NCBI RefSeq assembly: GCF_006715785.1
Contig: NZ_VFNX01000001.1
Span: forward strand, 3,858,501-3,922,500
From: Streptomyces puniciscabiei
GTDB lineage: Bacteria; Actinomycetota; Actinomycetes; Streptomycetales; Streptomycetaceae
Length of the DNA stretch: 64,000 nt
Direction: 5' to 3'
Shown: positions 34,237 through 44,769 of the stretch, piece after piece
How the letters are laid out: each line of letters starts with the position of its first letter
Numbering within the stretch: the stretch's first letter is position 1
Notes under the pieces: model-generated
Told to the model about the DNA's origin: nothing
What the model saw: the letters and a program-made list of their open reading frames with translations, nothing else
Database searches by the model: none
Position numbers and translations under genes: made by a program

Positions 34237-34890
34237 TTGCACCGCCGCCGTCGCACCGCGCTCGTCCTCACCGCCGCGATCGCCGCCGCGGCACCCCTGC
34301 TGACCGCCTGCGGAAACGACGCACACGCCGGCGCCGCGGCCGTCGTCGGCGGGCAGCGGATCACCGTCGCCCAGCTGGAGAGCAGGGTCGACGAGGTCCG
34401 CAGGGCACAGCGGGCCGCGGTGCCGGACGAGACCCAGTACCAGCAGGTCCTCGCCTCCACCAGCAGCCTGACCCGGGACACCCTGCACAACATGGTCCTC
34501 GACCGGGTGCTGCACCGCGCCGCGCAGGACGCTGGCATCACGGTCAGCCGCAAGGAGGTCGAGCAGATGCGGGCCGGGCTGGAGCAGCAGGCCGGCGGCG
34601 CCAAGGGCCTGCAGACCGCCTGGCTGCAGAAGTACGGCATCGCCCCCGCCCGCCTCGACGACAACCTCCGGCTCCAGCTGGAGGCGCAGAAGCTGGCCGA
34701 CCGGCTCGGCACCGACACCAGCCGGCCCGCCTTCTGGAAGGCGCTGTCCAAGGCGTCCCAGGAACTCCACATCGACCTCAACCCGCGCTACGGCACCTGG
34801 GACGTGCAGAAGAGCAGCCGCGTGGACGCCAGGACCCCCTGGGTACGGGAGGTCACGACGGCGTCGGGCGGGCAGCCCGTGACGGCGTAG
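34237..34890 (+). CDS. SurA N-terminal domain-like lipoprotein
   Basis: The 217-residue protein has lipobox LTAC (AAAAPLLTACGNDAHAG). A SurA/trigger-factor-like helical region follows: [40 protein letters not shown] and LRLQLEAQKLADRLG. No peptidyl-prolyl isomerase domain is visible, so it would be a chaperone-only form acting on the outer face of the membrane. The start is TTG 34237, 5 nt after CTGGAGG; no ATG or GTG fits. The mazG gene follows in the same direction. Confidence 0.85.
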   Translation: MHRRRRTALVLTAAIAAAAPLLTACGNDAHAGAAAVVGGQRITVAQLESRVDEVRRAQRAAVPDETQYQQVLASTSSLTRDTLHNMVLDRVLHRAAQDAGITVSRKEVEQMRAGLEQQAGGAKGLQTAWLQKYGIAPARLDDNLRLQLEAQKLADRLGTDTSRPAFWKALSKASQELHIDLNPRYGTWDVQKSSRVDARTPWVREVTTASGGQPVTA

Positions 34891-34969
34891 CGGCACGGGT
34901 GCCGGTCATACGATCACACGACCATCCCCGCCCTGTGGACAACCGAATCCGCTCGTCGCCGCGGTGGGT

Positions 34970-34975
34970 TACGTT
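34970..34975 (+). promoter_or_regulatory. candidate leaderless -10 box for mazG
   Basis: TACGTT is followed by exactly 6 nt and then GTG 34982, with no ribosome binding site. This is the same arrangement as at 4240 and 61898. Confidence 0.45.
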
Positions 34976-34981
34976 CGGATC

Positions 34982-36118
34982 GTGAACGCATCCAGCTCCG
35001 ACCTCGCCCCCGCCGCCGACCCCGGTCGCATCGTCCTGCTCACCACCAGCCACCGCGTCGCGCCCGGCCTGCTGTCCTGGCCCGCCTGGCAGGCCCTGCG
35101 CGCCGCCGACGCCGTGCTGTGCGCGGACGGAGCGCATCCGCAGCTGCCGTATCTGCGCGAGGCCGGCATAGCGGTGCGGGAGGCGTCGCCCACCGCGCAG
35201 GAGCTCGTCGCGGCCTGCGCCGGCGGGCGGACCGTGGTGGTCGTGGCCACCGGTGAGGGAGAGCCCGCGCTCACCGACGGCCTGGCCCGGCTGGCCGGCT
35301 CCGGCCGCGTCGCCATGCCCGAGCTGGAGCTGCTCCCGGCCTCGTACGACCTGCCCGGCGCCCGCCTGCTGGACCTCGTCCAGGTCATGGACCGCATCCG
35401 CGCCGAGTGCCCCTGGTCGTCCCGGCAGACCCACCAGGGCCTCGCCAAGTACGGCATCGAGGAGGCGTACGAACTGGTCGAGGCGATCGAGGCCGGCGAC
35501 CGCGAGGAGCTGCGCGAAGAGCTGGGCGACGTCCTGCTCCAGGTCGTCTTCCACTCCCGGATCGCCGAGGAGCACCCGGACGCGCCGTTCTCCGTCGACG
35601 ACGTGGCCGGCGGCATCGTCGCCAAGCTCGTCCACCGGCACCCGCATGTCTTCGGCGACGAGAAGGCCGAGACACCGGAGGACGTCAAGGAGCACTGGCT
35701 GCGCACCAAGGCCGAGGAGAAGCGGCGCACCTCGGTCACGGAGGGCGTCCCGCTCGGCCAGCCCGGCCTGGCCCTCGCCGCCAAGCTCGCCTCCCGTGCG
35801 CGCACGGCGGGCCTCGAGGTGCCGCTCCCGCAGGGCGGGGGCGTCGGCTACCAGCTGCTGGCCCTGGCGGCCCGCGCCGAGGCGGAGGGCGTGGACCCGG
35901 AGGCGGCCCTGCGCGCGGCGGCGCGAGCGTACCGGGACGCCATCCGGGAGGCGGAGGGAGCCGTCCCCGGGGCGGTACGCGCGATCCCCGGCGACCACCG
36001 GGACGCGGAGGCCCACCGGGACCCCGGCGAACCGGACGCGCCCGAGGCGATACCCACGGCTCCGGGCGGCCACCGGAACGCGGAGACCCACCCGGATCCG
36101 GATACCGTCGGGGAGTGA
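34982..36118 (+). CDS. mazG: nucleoside triphosphate pyrophosphohydrolase
   Basis: The 378-residue protein hydrolyses (d)NTPs to NMP and PPi and probably clears abnormal nucleotides. The MazG core has RIRAECPWSSRQTHQGLAKY, GIEEAYELVEAIEAGDREEL, REELGDVLLQVVFHSRIAEE and KLVHRHPHVFGDEKA. The EExxE and ExxD metal-binding residues look intact. An extra N-terminal region of about 110 residues resembles a tetrapyrrole-methylase-like domain, as in long actinobacterial MazG. The tail after residue 320 is low complexity. The start is GTG 34982, probably leaderless. The stop overlaps the P450 start by 4 bp. Confidence 0.93.
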   Translation: MNASSSDLAPAADPGRIVLLTTSHRVAPGLLSWPAWQALRAADAVLCADGAHPQLPYLREAGIAVREASPTAQELVAACAGGRTVVVVATGEGEPALTDGLARLAGSGRVAMPELELLPASYDLPGARLLDLVQVMDRIRAECPWSSRQTHQGLAKYGIEEAYELVEAIEAGDREELREELGDVLLQVVFHSRIAEEHPDAPFSVDDVAGGIVAKLVHRHPHVFGDEKAETPEDVKEHWLRTKAEEKRRTSVTEGVPLGQPGLALAAKLASRARTAGLEVPLPQGGGVGYQLLALAARAEAEGVDPEAALRAAARAYRDAIREAEGAVPGAVRAIPGDHRDAEAHRDPGEPDAPEAIPTAPGGHRNAETHPDPDTVGE

Positions 36119-37434
36119 CCGACCAGCCCCATCCCCGGACCGGCCCCGACCCGGCGCCCGCTCCCGCCGCCTTGGCACCCGCCCTGTTCACCTGGGAGTT
36201 CGCCACCGACCCCTACCCCGCCTACGCCTGGCTGCGCGAGCACGCGCCGGTGCACCGGACGCGGCTGCCCAGCGGCGTCGAGGCCTGGCTGGTCACCCGG
36301 TACGCCGATGCCAAGCAGGCCCTGGCCGACCAGCGGCTGAGCAAGAACCCGGCGCATCACGACGAGCCCGCGCACGCCAAGGGCAAGACCGGTATCCCGG
36401 GCGAGCGCAAGGCCGAGCTGATGACCCATCTGCTGAACATCGACCCGCCGGACCACACCCGGCTGCGGCGGCTGGTCAGCAAGGCGTTCACCCCGCGCCG
36501 CGTCGCCGAGTTCGCGCCCCGGGTGCAGGAGCTGACCGACCACCTCATCGACCGGTTCGCGGCGGAGGGCTCCGCCGACCTCATCCACGAGTTCGCCTTC
36601 CCGCTGCCCATCTACGCCATCTGCGACCTGCTCGGCGTCCCGCGTGAGGACCAGGACGACTTCCGGGACTGGGCGGGCATGATGATCCGGCACGGCGGAG
36701 GGCCGCGCGGCGGGGTCGCCCGGTCGGTGAAGAAGATGCGCGGCTACCTCGCCGAGCTGATCCACAAGAAGCGCGAGGCGCTGCCCGCCGAGCCCGCTCC
36801 CGGCGAGGACCTCATCTCCGGCCTCATCCGGGCCTCCGACCACGGCGAGCACCTCACCGAGAACGAGGCCGCCGCGATGGCCTTCATCCTGCTGTTCGCC
36901 GGTTTCGAGACCACCGTGAACCTGATCGGCAACGGCACCTACGCCCTGCTCACCCATCCCGGGCAGCGCGAGCGGCTCCAGCGCTCCCTGGCCGCGGGGG
37001 AACGGGACCTGCTGGAGACCGGAGTGCAGGAACTCCTGCGCTACGACGGCCCGGTGGAGCTGGCCACGTGGCGGTTCGCCACCGAGCCGCTCACCATCGG
37101 CGGGCAGCAGATCGCGCCCGGGGATCCGGTGCTGGTGGTGCTCGCGGCGGCGGACCGGGACCCGCAGCGGTTCGCCGACCCGGACGTGCTGGACCTCGCC
37201 CGCCGGGACAACCAGCACCTCGGATACGGCCATGGCATCCACTACTGCCTGGGCGCGCCGCTCGCCCGGCTGGAGGGCCAGACCGCGCTCGCCACCCTGC
37301 TCACCCGCCTGCCCGATCTGCGGCTCGCCGCCGATCCGGCCGACCTGAGGTGGCGGGGCGGGCTCATCATGCGGGGCCTGCGCACCCTGCCGGTGGAGTT
37401 CACACCGGTCCCGGCGGGCACCGGCGCTCAGTAG
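36115..37434 (+). CDS. cytochrome P450 (CYP107-like)
   Basis: The 439-residue class I bacterial P450 has I-helix LLFAGFETTVNLIGNG (AGFET), the K-helix ExxR in VQELLRYDGPVE, and heme loop HLGYGHGIHYCLGAPLAR with the Cys thiolate. Tyr replaces the usual Phe of FGxGxHxC. Position after mazG and before the rpf genes fits the CYP107U1 locus of S. coelicolor (from memory). GTG 36115 overlaps the mazG stop (GTGA), so translation is coupled. No ferredoxin is encoded nearby. The substrate is unknown. Its 3' end overlaps the convergent DUF899 gene by 7 bp. Confidence 0.93.
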   Translation: MTDQPHPRTGPDPAPAPAALAPALFTWEFATDPYPAYAWLREHAPVHRTRLPSGVEAWLVTRYADAKQALADQRLSKNPAHHDEPAHAKGKTGIPGERKAELMTHLLNIDPPDHTRLRRLVSKAFTPRRVAEFAPRVQELTDHLIDRFAAEGSADLIHEFAFPLPIYAICDLLGVPREDQDDFRDWAGMMIRHGGGPRGGVARSVKKMRGYLAELIHKKREALPAEPAPGEDLISGLIRASDHGEHLTENEAAAMAFILLFAGFETTVNLIGNGTYALLTHPGQRERLQRSLAAGERDLLETGVQELLRYDGPVELATWRFATEPLTIGGQQIAPGDPVLVVLAAADRDPQRFADPDVLDLARRDNQHLGYGHGIHYCLGAPLARLEGQTALATLLTRLPDLRLAADPADLRWRGGLIMRGLRTLPVEFTPVPAGTGAQ

Positions 37435-38111
37435 TCCAGGCCCGCGAACCAGTCGCCACGGCCGCCCGGTGTCAGGTCGAGCAGGTGCCAGACAGGACTG
37501 AGCAGGTCGATGCCGCGCTGGTCGATGTCCTCGGACATGCGGGGGTGGGCGGAGTAGAAGTGGCGGACCGTGCCGTCCGCGTCCCGGGTGAAGACGGAGA
37601 CGGTGGAGTCCTGCACACCGCCCTCGTCCTCGCTTCCCAGGTCGTACTTGAAGGTGCTGTCCCCGGCGCTCAGCAGGCGCAGCCGGGACCAGCCGCGGGC
37701 CCGGGCGTGCCGGCGCAGGGTGGGCGGGTCGGCGGCCGCGACGACGACGAGGTCGGCGTTCCGGGCGACGTGGTGGGCGACGCCGTTGAAACCGTCGATC
37801 CACAGGGTGCACATCGGACACGGGTCGGTCTGCCGTTTGCCGTACATGAAGTGGTAGACGATCAAGGGCCGGCCGGGGCCGGTGAACAGCTCGGTCAGCC
37901 GGACCTCGCGCACCGGCGTGTCGCCCGCGTCGAGGTCCGCGGGGCCTTCGAGGAAGACGTAGTCGCCGACCCCGGCGCCCTGCGGCAGCGCCCTGCGCAT
38001 GGCCGCCACCCGCTCGCGGTGGCGCATGAGTTCGATCTCGGCGTCGCGGAGTTCCTCGCGTGCGGCGAGGTACTCCGCGGACTCGCCGGGCAGCCGGGTG
38101 TGCCGCGCCAT
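37428..38111 (-). CDS. DUF899 family thioredoxin-like protein
   Basis: The 227-residue protein contains LIVYHFMYGKRQTDPCPMCT and GVAHHVARNADLVVVAAADP. This is the DUF899 pattern: a thioredoxin-fold protein with a CPMC motif in place of CxxC of thioredoxin. Its biochemical role is not established. ATG 38111 has AGGAGG upstream; the longer open frame to 38285 is not family-like. It is convergent with the P450 gene. Confidence 0.88.
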   Translation of the reverse strand: MARHTRLPGESAEYLAAREELRDAEIELMRHRERVAAMRRALPQGAGVGDYVFLEGPADLDAGDTPVREVRLTELFTGPGRPLIVYHFMYGKRQTDPCPMCTLWIDGFNGVAHHVARNADLVVVAAADPPTLRRHARARGWSRLRLLSAGDSTFKYDLGSEDEGGVQDSTVSVFTRDADGTVRHFYSAHPRMSEDIDQRGIDLLSPVWHLLDLTPGGRGDWFAGLDY

Positions 38112-38305
38112 CGTGTCCTCCTGGACGTCCAGCCCCCCGGGGTCATGTCGAGTCCCATGGTCGCGGCCGTCCCGTGCGCCGGGAGTGAGGCGGCGCCGTT
38201 CCCGCCGGGTGACAAAGCGGGCAGGAGGGGAGGATCGGGCGGCGCACAGGGGGAGATGACAAACCTTCAACTCTGTGATCTTCACGTGATCTGCGCGGCA
38301 TTAAC

Positions 38306-38333
38306 TTGTGACAAGTGATCGTCTGCCTATACG
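38306..38333 (+). promoter_or_regulatory. promoter of rpfC
   Basis: TTGTGA at 38306-38311 and TATACG at 38328-38333 are 16 bp apart, a good vegetative-type promoter 74 bp before the start codon. Just upstream, GTGATCTTCACGTGATC and TTGTGACAAG are short palindromic stretches that could bind a Crp-type regulator. Confidence 0.5.
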
Positions 38334-38406
38334 TTCACCCATCAGCGCGGCGGGGGACTCCACTTCACCGCCGCGCCGGTCCTGCTGTCGCACGAAAGGC
38401 TTCCGC

Positions 38407-39498
38407 ATGCTCTCCGGGAACGGTCGTCACCGTCGCCCCCGTCAGGCTCCGGCCCTCCTCGTCGCGGCCGGCGTGACCGGCTCCGCCATCGCCATCCCGC
38501 TGCTCGGCGCCGCGAGTGCCAGCGCGGCCGACGGCACCACGTGGGACAAGGTCGCCGAGTGCGAGAGCGGCGGTTCCTGGAGCGCGGACACCGGAAACGG
38601 CTACTACGGCGGTCTGCAGATCTCGCTGGACGACTGGGACAAGTACGGCGGCACGCAGTACGCCGAGAGCGCCGACCAGGCCAGCCGTTCCCAGCAGATA
38701 GCCGTCGCCGAGAAGATCCTGGCCGACCAGGGCACCACGCCGTGGGCCATGTGCGCGCTGACCGCCGGGCTGACCTCCCACTCCGGCTCGGTCGACGTCG
38801 ACACCGGGGTCGGCTCCGGCGGCGGCAGCGGGTCGGGCGGTGCGTCCGGCTCCGCGGACGGCTCGGACTCGTCCGGTCTGCCGGATTCGTCCTCGTCCGA
38901 TGCCACGTCGGGCTCGGACTCCGGCTCCCACTCCACCTCCGGCTCCGACTCCGCGGGTTCGGACTCCTCCGGCCCCACCTCGGACCCGGGCGCCACGACG
39001 ACCCCGAGCCCGGGCAAGGACGTCACCGGGACCCCCGGGACGGCCGACGGCTCCACCGGAACCCCCGCCCCGAAGTCCGACAAGACCGACAAGTCCGGCT
39101 CGGACGACAGCGGAAGCTCACAGGGAACCGACAGTTCCCCCACAGCGGCACCCGGCGCCGACAACCCGGACAATTACCAGCAGGGCCCCGGTTCTTGGAG
39201 CCTGATCGACACCGGTGCGCTCAACAATGGCGGGCGCCACCGCGGCGAGAGCGCGGACGAAAGCGTGGCAAACGGTCAGAACGCCACATCTTCCGGCCGT
39301 CACGCCGGCCGGGGGCCGGACACCTACACCGTCCGCGAGGGCGACTCCCTCGCCTCCATCGCCGACTCCCTTGGCGTCGACGGCGGGTGGCATGCCCTCT
39401 ATGACGCCAACAAGAAGGCCATCGGGGCCGACCCGGACCACATCACCGCCGGTCAGACCCTGAACGTGGGCGCCGAAAACGGCGATGCACAGCGGTAG
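38407..39498 (+). CDS. rpfC: resuscitation-promoting factor (muralytic) with long linker and LysM
   Basis: The 363-residue secreted protein has a signal peptide (ending SASAADG) and an Rpf transglycosylase domain at about 35-115 (TWDKVAECESGGSWSADTGN, GYYGGLQISLDDW), with Glu in AECESGG as the catalytic acid. A roughly 180-residue linker of Gly, Ser, Asp, Thr and Pro follows. A C-terminal LysM (DTYTVREGDSLASIADSLGV ... ITAGQTLNV) binds peptidoglycan. It cleaves cell wall during spore germination or regrowth. It is in tandem with a second rpf gene 353 bp downstream. Gene letter is from synteny and could differ. Confidence 0.9.
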   Translation: MLSGNGRHRRPRQAPALLVAAGVTGSAIAIPLLGAASASAADGTTWDKVAECESGGSWSADTGNGYYGGLQISLDDWDKYGGTQYAESADQASRSQQIAVAEKILADQGTTPWAMCALTAGLTSHSGSVDVDTGVGSGGGSGSGGASGSADGSDSSGLPDSSSSDATSGSDSGSHSTSGSDSAGSDSSGPTSDPGATTTPSPGKDVTGTPGTADGSTGTPAPKSDKTDKSGSDDSGSSQGTDSSPTAAPGADNPDNYQQGPGSWSLIDTGALNNGGRHRGESADESVANGQNATSSGRHAGRGPDTYTVREGDSLASIADSLGVDGGWHALYDANKKAIGADPDHITAGQTLNVGAENGDAQR

Positions 39499-39571
39499 TT
39501 GACGCCCCACTTCGCGGCTGATGTCCGGTTTGGTGAAAGTGTGGGATGAGTCTCAGAAGCCCTGATCGTCT

Positions 39572-39601
39572 TTGAAAATCCGTCGATCGCATGTCTACGG
39601 T
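39572..39601 (+). promoter_or_regulatory. promoter of the rpfA riboswitch transcript
   Basis: TTGAAA (39572-39577), an 18-bp spacer, and TACGGT (39596-39601) place transcription start near 39608. A stem-loop (GCTCGT-CACC-ACGAGC, 39609-39624) follows at once. Confidence 0.55.
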
Positions 39602-39624
39602 CAGGACCGCTCGTCACCACGAGC

Positions 39625-39835
39625 CCCGGCAGTCGCAACGCCGAATCCTGCCAGCGGTTGCCCGGGAACAGTCGTCGCGTCAAGCGCCGTAGGCAGGAGC
39701 GGGGGACCCAAGGTAGGCGCCGGGCCCAGCGGTTGACGCTGGACCGGCTAGGGGTGGAGCCGCACCTCGCGAAAGCGGGCGTGCGGCCGGGCAACTCAAC
39801 CGGCCCGAACCCGACAGCTCACCTCGCAGGCGTCG
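39625..39835 (+). ncRNA. ydaO-yuaA (cyclic di-AMP) riboswitch in the rpfA leader
   Basis: The 5' part reads CGCAACGCCGAATCCTGCC, the middle GGGGACCCAAGGTAGGCG, and the 3' part CCCGAACCCGACAGCTCACC followed by TCGCAGGCG. These are the conserved blocks of ydaO motif RNAs, and actinobacterial examples commonly sit upstream of cell-wall hydrolases. S. coelicolor rpfA is known to have such a switch, which reduces expression when c-di-AMP is high. The rpfA ribosome binding site (GAGGGGATC) lies just after the aptamer, so the switch could act on transcription or translation. The 5' boundary is approximate. Confidence 0.85.
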
Positions 39836-39839
39836 GTGA

Positions 39840-40535
<696 letters not shown>

Positions 40536-40624
40536 CACCTGGCTCCGAACGGACCCACAGCGCCCTCACATCCCCGGCCCGCACACTGAAGGCCCCGTGA
40601 GGGCCACCCCCGTCCCCACGGGCT

Positions 40625-40673
40625 CCCCGCCCCGGCGCGTGTTCCCCCGTACGCGCCGGGGCGGGGTCTTTTT
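40625..40673 (+). terminator. intrinsic terminator after rpfA
   Basis: CCCCGCCCCGGCGCGT (40625-40640) pairs perfectly with 40651-40666 around a 10-nt loop and is followed by TCTTTTT. Confidence 0.9.
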
Positions 40674-40824
40674 CTGCCCCCTTTATGCGTGCCCCGTGCA
40701 CCCACCCTTTGTTCCGCTCGTGAACAATGGGTACCGTCTGCGTGTCCCTCCCGTCCACGGGACGGTCGGTCGGTGGCCGACGCCCCCGGGACGGTTAGGC
40801 TCTAGGCGCAAGGCACAGCCGTAA

Positions 40825-42153
<1,329 letters not shown>

Positions 42154-42184
42154 CCCAACCTGGGGTAAGGCTTAGCCAGTCGTA

Positions 42185-42229
42185 CGTACGTCCCCGTACT
42201 CGGTCCCGTACCGTGTCCGGGGACGTACG
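42185..42229 (+). terminator. 12-bp stem-loop between eno and divIC
   Basis: CGTACGTCCCCG (42185-42196) pairs perfectly with 42218-42229 around a 21-nt loop. It may terminate or attenuate eno transcripts. Confidence 0.55.
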
Positions 42230-42273
42230 CACGTGTGGAAACCACACCGGCAAGGGGAGGCGGGAGAAGCCAG

Positions 42274-42750
42274 ATGGCCGTGAAGGACCGGGACCGTTTC
42301 TCCACCGCGACCAGGCTGCGGCTGCTCGGCGAGCAGACGGCGGCCCGGGTCTACCGCTCCCAGACCAGGCGGCAGGCCCGCCGCTCCCGGCTCACCGGCC
42401 GCGCGGCGCTGCTCGCCCTGGTGCTGTGCACGATGATCGTCGCGCTCGCCTATCCGATGCGGCAGTACGTCTCCCAGCGCGCGCAGATCTCCGACCTCCA
42501 GCGGCAGCGGGAGCAGGCCCGCGAGCGGGTCGAGCAGCTGCGCGACCTCAAGGCGCGCTGGCAGGACGACTCCTACGCCGAGCAGCAGATCCGGCGCCGG
42601 CTGCACTACGTGATGCCCGGGGAGACCGGGTACGTGGTCGTCGACCCCGGCACGGCCAAGCAGTCCCGCGCCGACCGCAGAGCAGCCCAGCGGCCCTGGT
42701 ACGCCAATGTCTGGGACGGCGTCGACAAGTCCGACGCCTCCGACCAGTAA
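42274..42750 (+). CDS. divIC: septum formation initiator family protein (DivIC/FtsB-like)
   Basis: The 158-residue protein has one membrane helix (LTGRAALLALVLCTMIVALA, about 43-63). A short coiled coil follows (SQRAQISDLQRQREQARERV), then LKARWQDDSYAEQQIRRRLH and the YVMPGETGYVVVDP segment conserved in DivIC/FtsB. It is part of the FtsL-FtsQ-DivIC divisome subcomplex acting at the sporulation septum. ATG 42274 has GGGAGA upstream. The order eno-divIC-DUF501-ppx is conserved in actinobacteria. Confidence 0.92.
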   Translation: MAVKDRDRFSTATRLRLLGEQTAARVYRSQTRRQARRSRLTGRAALLALVLCTMIVALAYPMRQYVSQRAQISDLQRQREQARERVEQLRDLKARWQDDSYAEQQIRRRLHYVMPGETGYVVVDPGTAKQSRADRRAAQRPWYANVWDGVDKSDASDQ

Positions 42751-42808
42751 CCGGCCTCGGCCCGTGACCGACGGCCCGTAACCGATAGAAAGCCGACCTG
42801 AAGCAGTC

Positions 42809-44410
42809 ATGGAAACGCCCCCGCCCTCCACCCCGCGCACCGAGCCCACCGACGCGGACGTCGAGGCCTTCAAGCAGCAGCTGGGCCGCCCGCCGCGGGG
42901 CCTGCGGGCCATCGCGCACCGCTGCCCGTGCGGTCAGCCGGACGTCGTGGAGACGGCACCCCGGCTGCCCGACGGCACGCCCTTCCCGACGACGTACTAC
43001 CTGACGTGCCCGCGTGCCGCCTCGGCGATCGGGACGCTGGAGGCGAACGGCGTCATGAAGGAGATGACGGAACGCCTGCAGAGCGACCCGGAGCTGGCCG
43101 CGGCCTACCGTGCCGCCCACGAGGACTACATCGCGCGCCGGGACGCCATCGAGGTGCTGGCGGGCTTCCCCAGCGCCGGCGGCATGCCGGACCGCGTGAA
43201 GTGCCTGCACGTGCTGGTCGCGCACTCCCTGGCCGCCGGCCCGGGGGTGAACCCGCTCGGCGACGAGGCGCTCGCGATGCTGCCGGAGTGGTGGCGCAAG
43301 GGGCCGTGCGTGCAGCCGCTCGAGGCGCCCGATCCGGCGGACGAGCACCCCGGTGAGGAGGGAGCGGTGTTCGACCCCGCCGAGGTCCGCAGCGGCTTCT
43401 TCGCCGAAAGGCCCATGGTCCCGGAGGGCTTCTCCCGGGTCGCCGCCGTCGACTGCGGCACGAACTCCATCCGGCTGCTCGTCGCCGACGTCAGCCCCGC
43501 CACCGGTGAGCTGCTGGAGCTGGACCGGCGCATGACGATCGTGCGGCTCGGCCAGGACGTGGACCGCACCGGCCGGCTGGCGCCCGAGGCGCTGGAGCGG
43601 ACCTTCGCCGCATGCCGGGAGTACGCCGGGGTGATCCGTGAACTCGGCGCCACCGAGGTGCGGTTCGTCGCCACCTCCGCCTCGCGCGACGCGGAGAACC
43701 GGGACGACTTCGTGCGTGGGGTGCTGGACATCCTCGGGGTCGAGCCGGAGGTGATCAGCGGTGATCAGGAGGCCGAGTTCTCCTTCACCGGCGCCACCAT
43801 GGAGCTCAAGGGGCGCGCGGACCTCCCCAGGCCGTACCTGGTGGTGGACATCGGCGGCGGCTCCACCGAGTTCGTCGTCGGCGACGAGCACGTGCGGGCG
43901 GCGCGGTCCGTCGACGTCGGCTGTGTGCGGATGACGGAACGTCACCTGATGCAGGACGGCAAGGTCTCCGACCCGCCCGCCGAGGAGCAGATCGCCGCCA
44001 TGCGGGCCGACATCGAGGCGGCCCTGGACCTTGCCGAGGAGACGGTGCCGCTGCGCGAGGCGCGCACCCTGGTGGGCCTCGCCGGGTCCGTCACCACCGT
44101 CTCGGCCATCGCGCAGGAGCTGCCCGAGTACGACTCCGCGCGCATCCACCACTCCCGGATCTCCCGCGACCGGGTCCGCGAGATCACCGAGTGGCTGCTG
44201 CGCTCCACCCACGCCGAGCGCGCCGCGGTCCCGTCCATGCACCCGGGCCGGGTCGACGTCATCGGTGCCGGCGCCCTCGTGCTGCTCGCGATCATGGAGC
44301 GGACCGGCGCCGAGGAGGTCGTGGTGAGCGAGCACGACATCCTCGACGGCATCGCCTTCAGCGCGGCGGAGGCGGCGGCAGCGGGCAAGGACGCGGCCGA
44401 CCCGCGATGA
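42809..44410 (+). CDS. ppx: DUF501 domain fused to exopolyphosphatase (Ppx/GppA)
   Basis: One uninterrupted frame encodes 533 residues. Residues 1-175 are DUF501 (FKQQLGRPPRGLRAIAHRCP, FPTTYYLTCPRAASAIGTLE, PDRVKCLHVLVAHSLAAGPG). From about 210 on it is Ppx/GppA (RVAAVDCGTNSIRLLVADV, VVDIGGGSTEFVVGDEH, VGLAGSVTTVSAIAQ), which removes terminal phosphates from polyphosphate or hydrolyses pppGpp. These are normally separate adjacent genes. Inside the frame AGGAGGG (43356-43362) precedes an in-frame GTG at 43367, so a separate 347-residue Ppx may also be made. Apparently the DUF501 stop codon was lost while the ppx start signal remains. Confidence 0.88.
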   Translation: METPPPSTPRTEPTDADVEAFKQQLGRPPRGLRAIAHRCPCGQPDVVETAPRLPDGTPFPTTYYLTCPRAASAIGTLEANGVMKEMTERLQSDPELAAAYRAAHEDYIARRDAIEVLAGFPSAGGMPDRVKCLHVLVAHSLAAGPGVNPLGDEALAMLPEWWRKGPCVQPLEAPDPADEHPGEEGAVFDPAEVRSGFFAERPMVPEGFSRVAAVDCGTNSIRLLVADVSPATGELLELDRRMTIVRLGQDVDRTGRLAPEALERTFAACREYAGVIRELGATEVRFVATSASRDAENRDDFVRGVLDILGVEPEVISGDQEAEFSFTGATMELKGRADLPRPYLVVDIGGGSTEFVVGDEHVRAARSVDVGCVRMTERHLMQDGKVSDPPAEEQIAAMRADIEAALDLAEETVPLREARTLVGLAGSVTTVSAIAQELPEYDSARIHHSRISRDRVREITEWLLRSTHAERAAVPSMHPGRVDVIGAGALVLLAIMERTGAEEVVVSEHDILDGIAFSAAEAAAAGKDAADPR

Positions 44411-44416
44411 CGTGGA

Positions 44417-44452
44417 GCGGCCCCGGTTCCGCAGACGCCGGCACGGGGCCGC
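44417..44452. terminator. hairpin between convergent genes
   Basis: GCGGCCCCG (44417-44425) pairs with CGGGGCCGC (44444-44452), just after the ppx stop and facing the minus-strand small gene, so it may serve both. Confidence 0.5.
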
Positions 44453-44478
44453 CTCCTCAAGCCGGGGCGGGCCGGGCG

Positions 44479-44769
44479 TCAGACGCAGAGCAGAACGATG
44501 AGACCGTTGCACTCCTCGTCCTCGTCATGGCCGCCGCCCTCCTCATGGCCGCGGCCTTCGTCGTGGCCGCGGCCTTCGTCACGGCCGCCGCCCTCGTCAT
44601 GGCCACCGCCGGCGGGGGCGGCCGTGGCGGCGGTGAGATGAGAGGCGGGCGTTGCGGCCACGGCGCATGCGGCCGTCGCCGTCCCCGTGGCGAGAACTAT
44701 GCCCAGGACCGCGCTGATCGCGGCTATTCGCGAGACGGCCTTCTTGGAGGCCTTCTGTGTAGTGGTCAT
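44479..44769 (-). CDS. small secreted His/Asp/Glu/Gly-rich protein
   Basis: The 96-residue protein has a signal peptide (RIAAISAVLGIVLATGTATA) and a mature part of imperfect GGGHDEG / GRGHDEG heptads (about 54-82). It ends ECNGLIVLLCV, with two cysteines nine residues apart bracketing a hydrophobic stretch. The heptads could bind metal ions and the terminal Cys loop could form a disulfide. I do not recognise a characterised family. It lies upstream of and divergent from ndh. Confidence 0.72.
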   Translation of the reverse strand: MTTTQKASKKAVSRIAAISAVLGIVLATGTATAACAVAATPASHLTAATAAPAGGGHDEGGGRDEGRGHDEGRGHEEGGGHDEDEECNGLIVLLCV

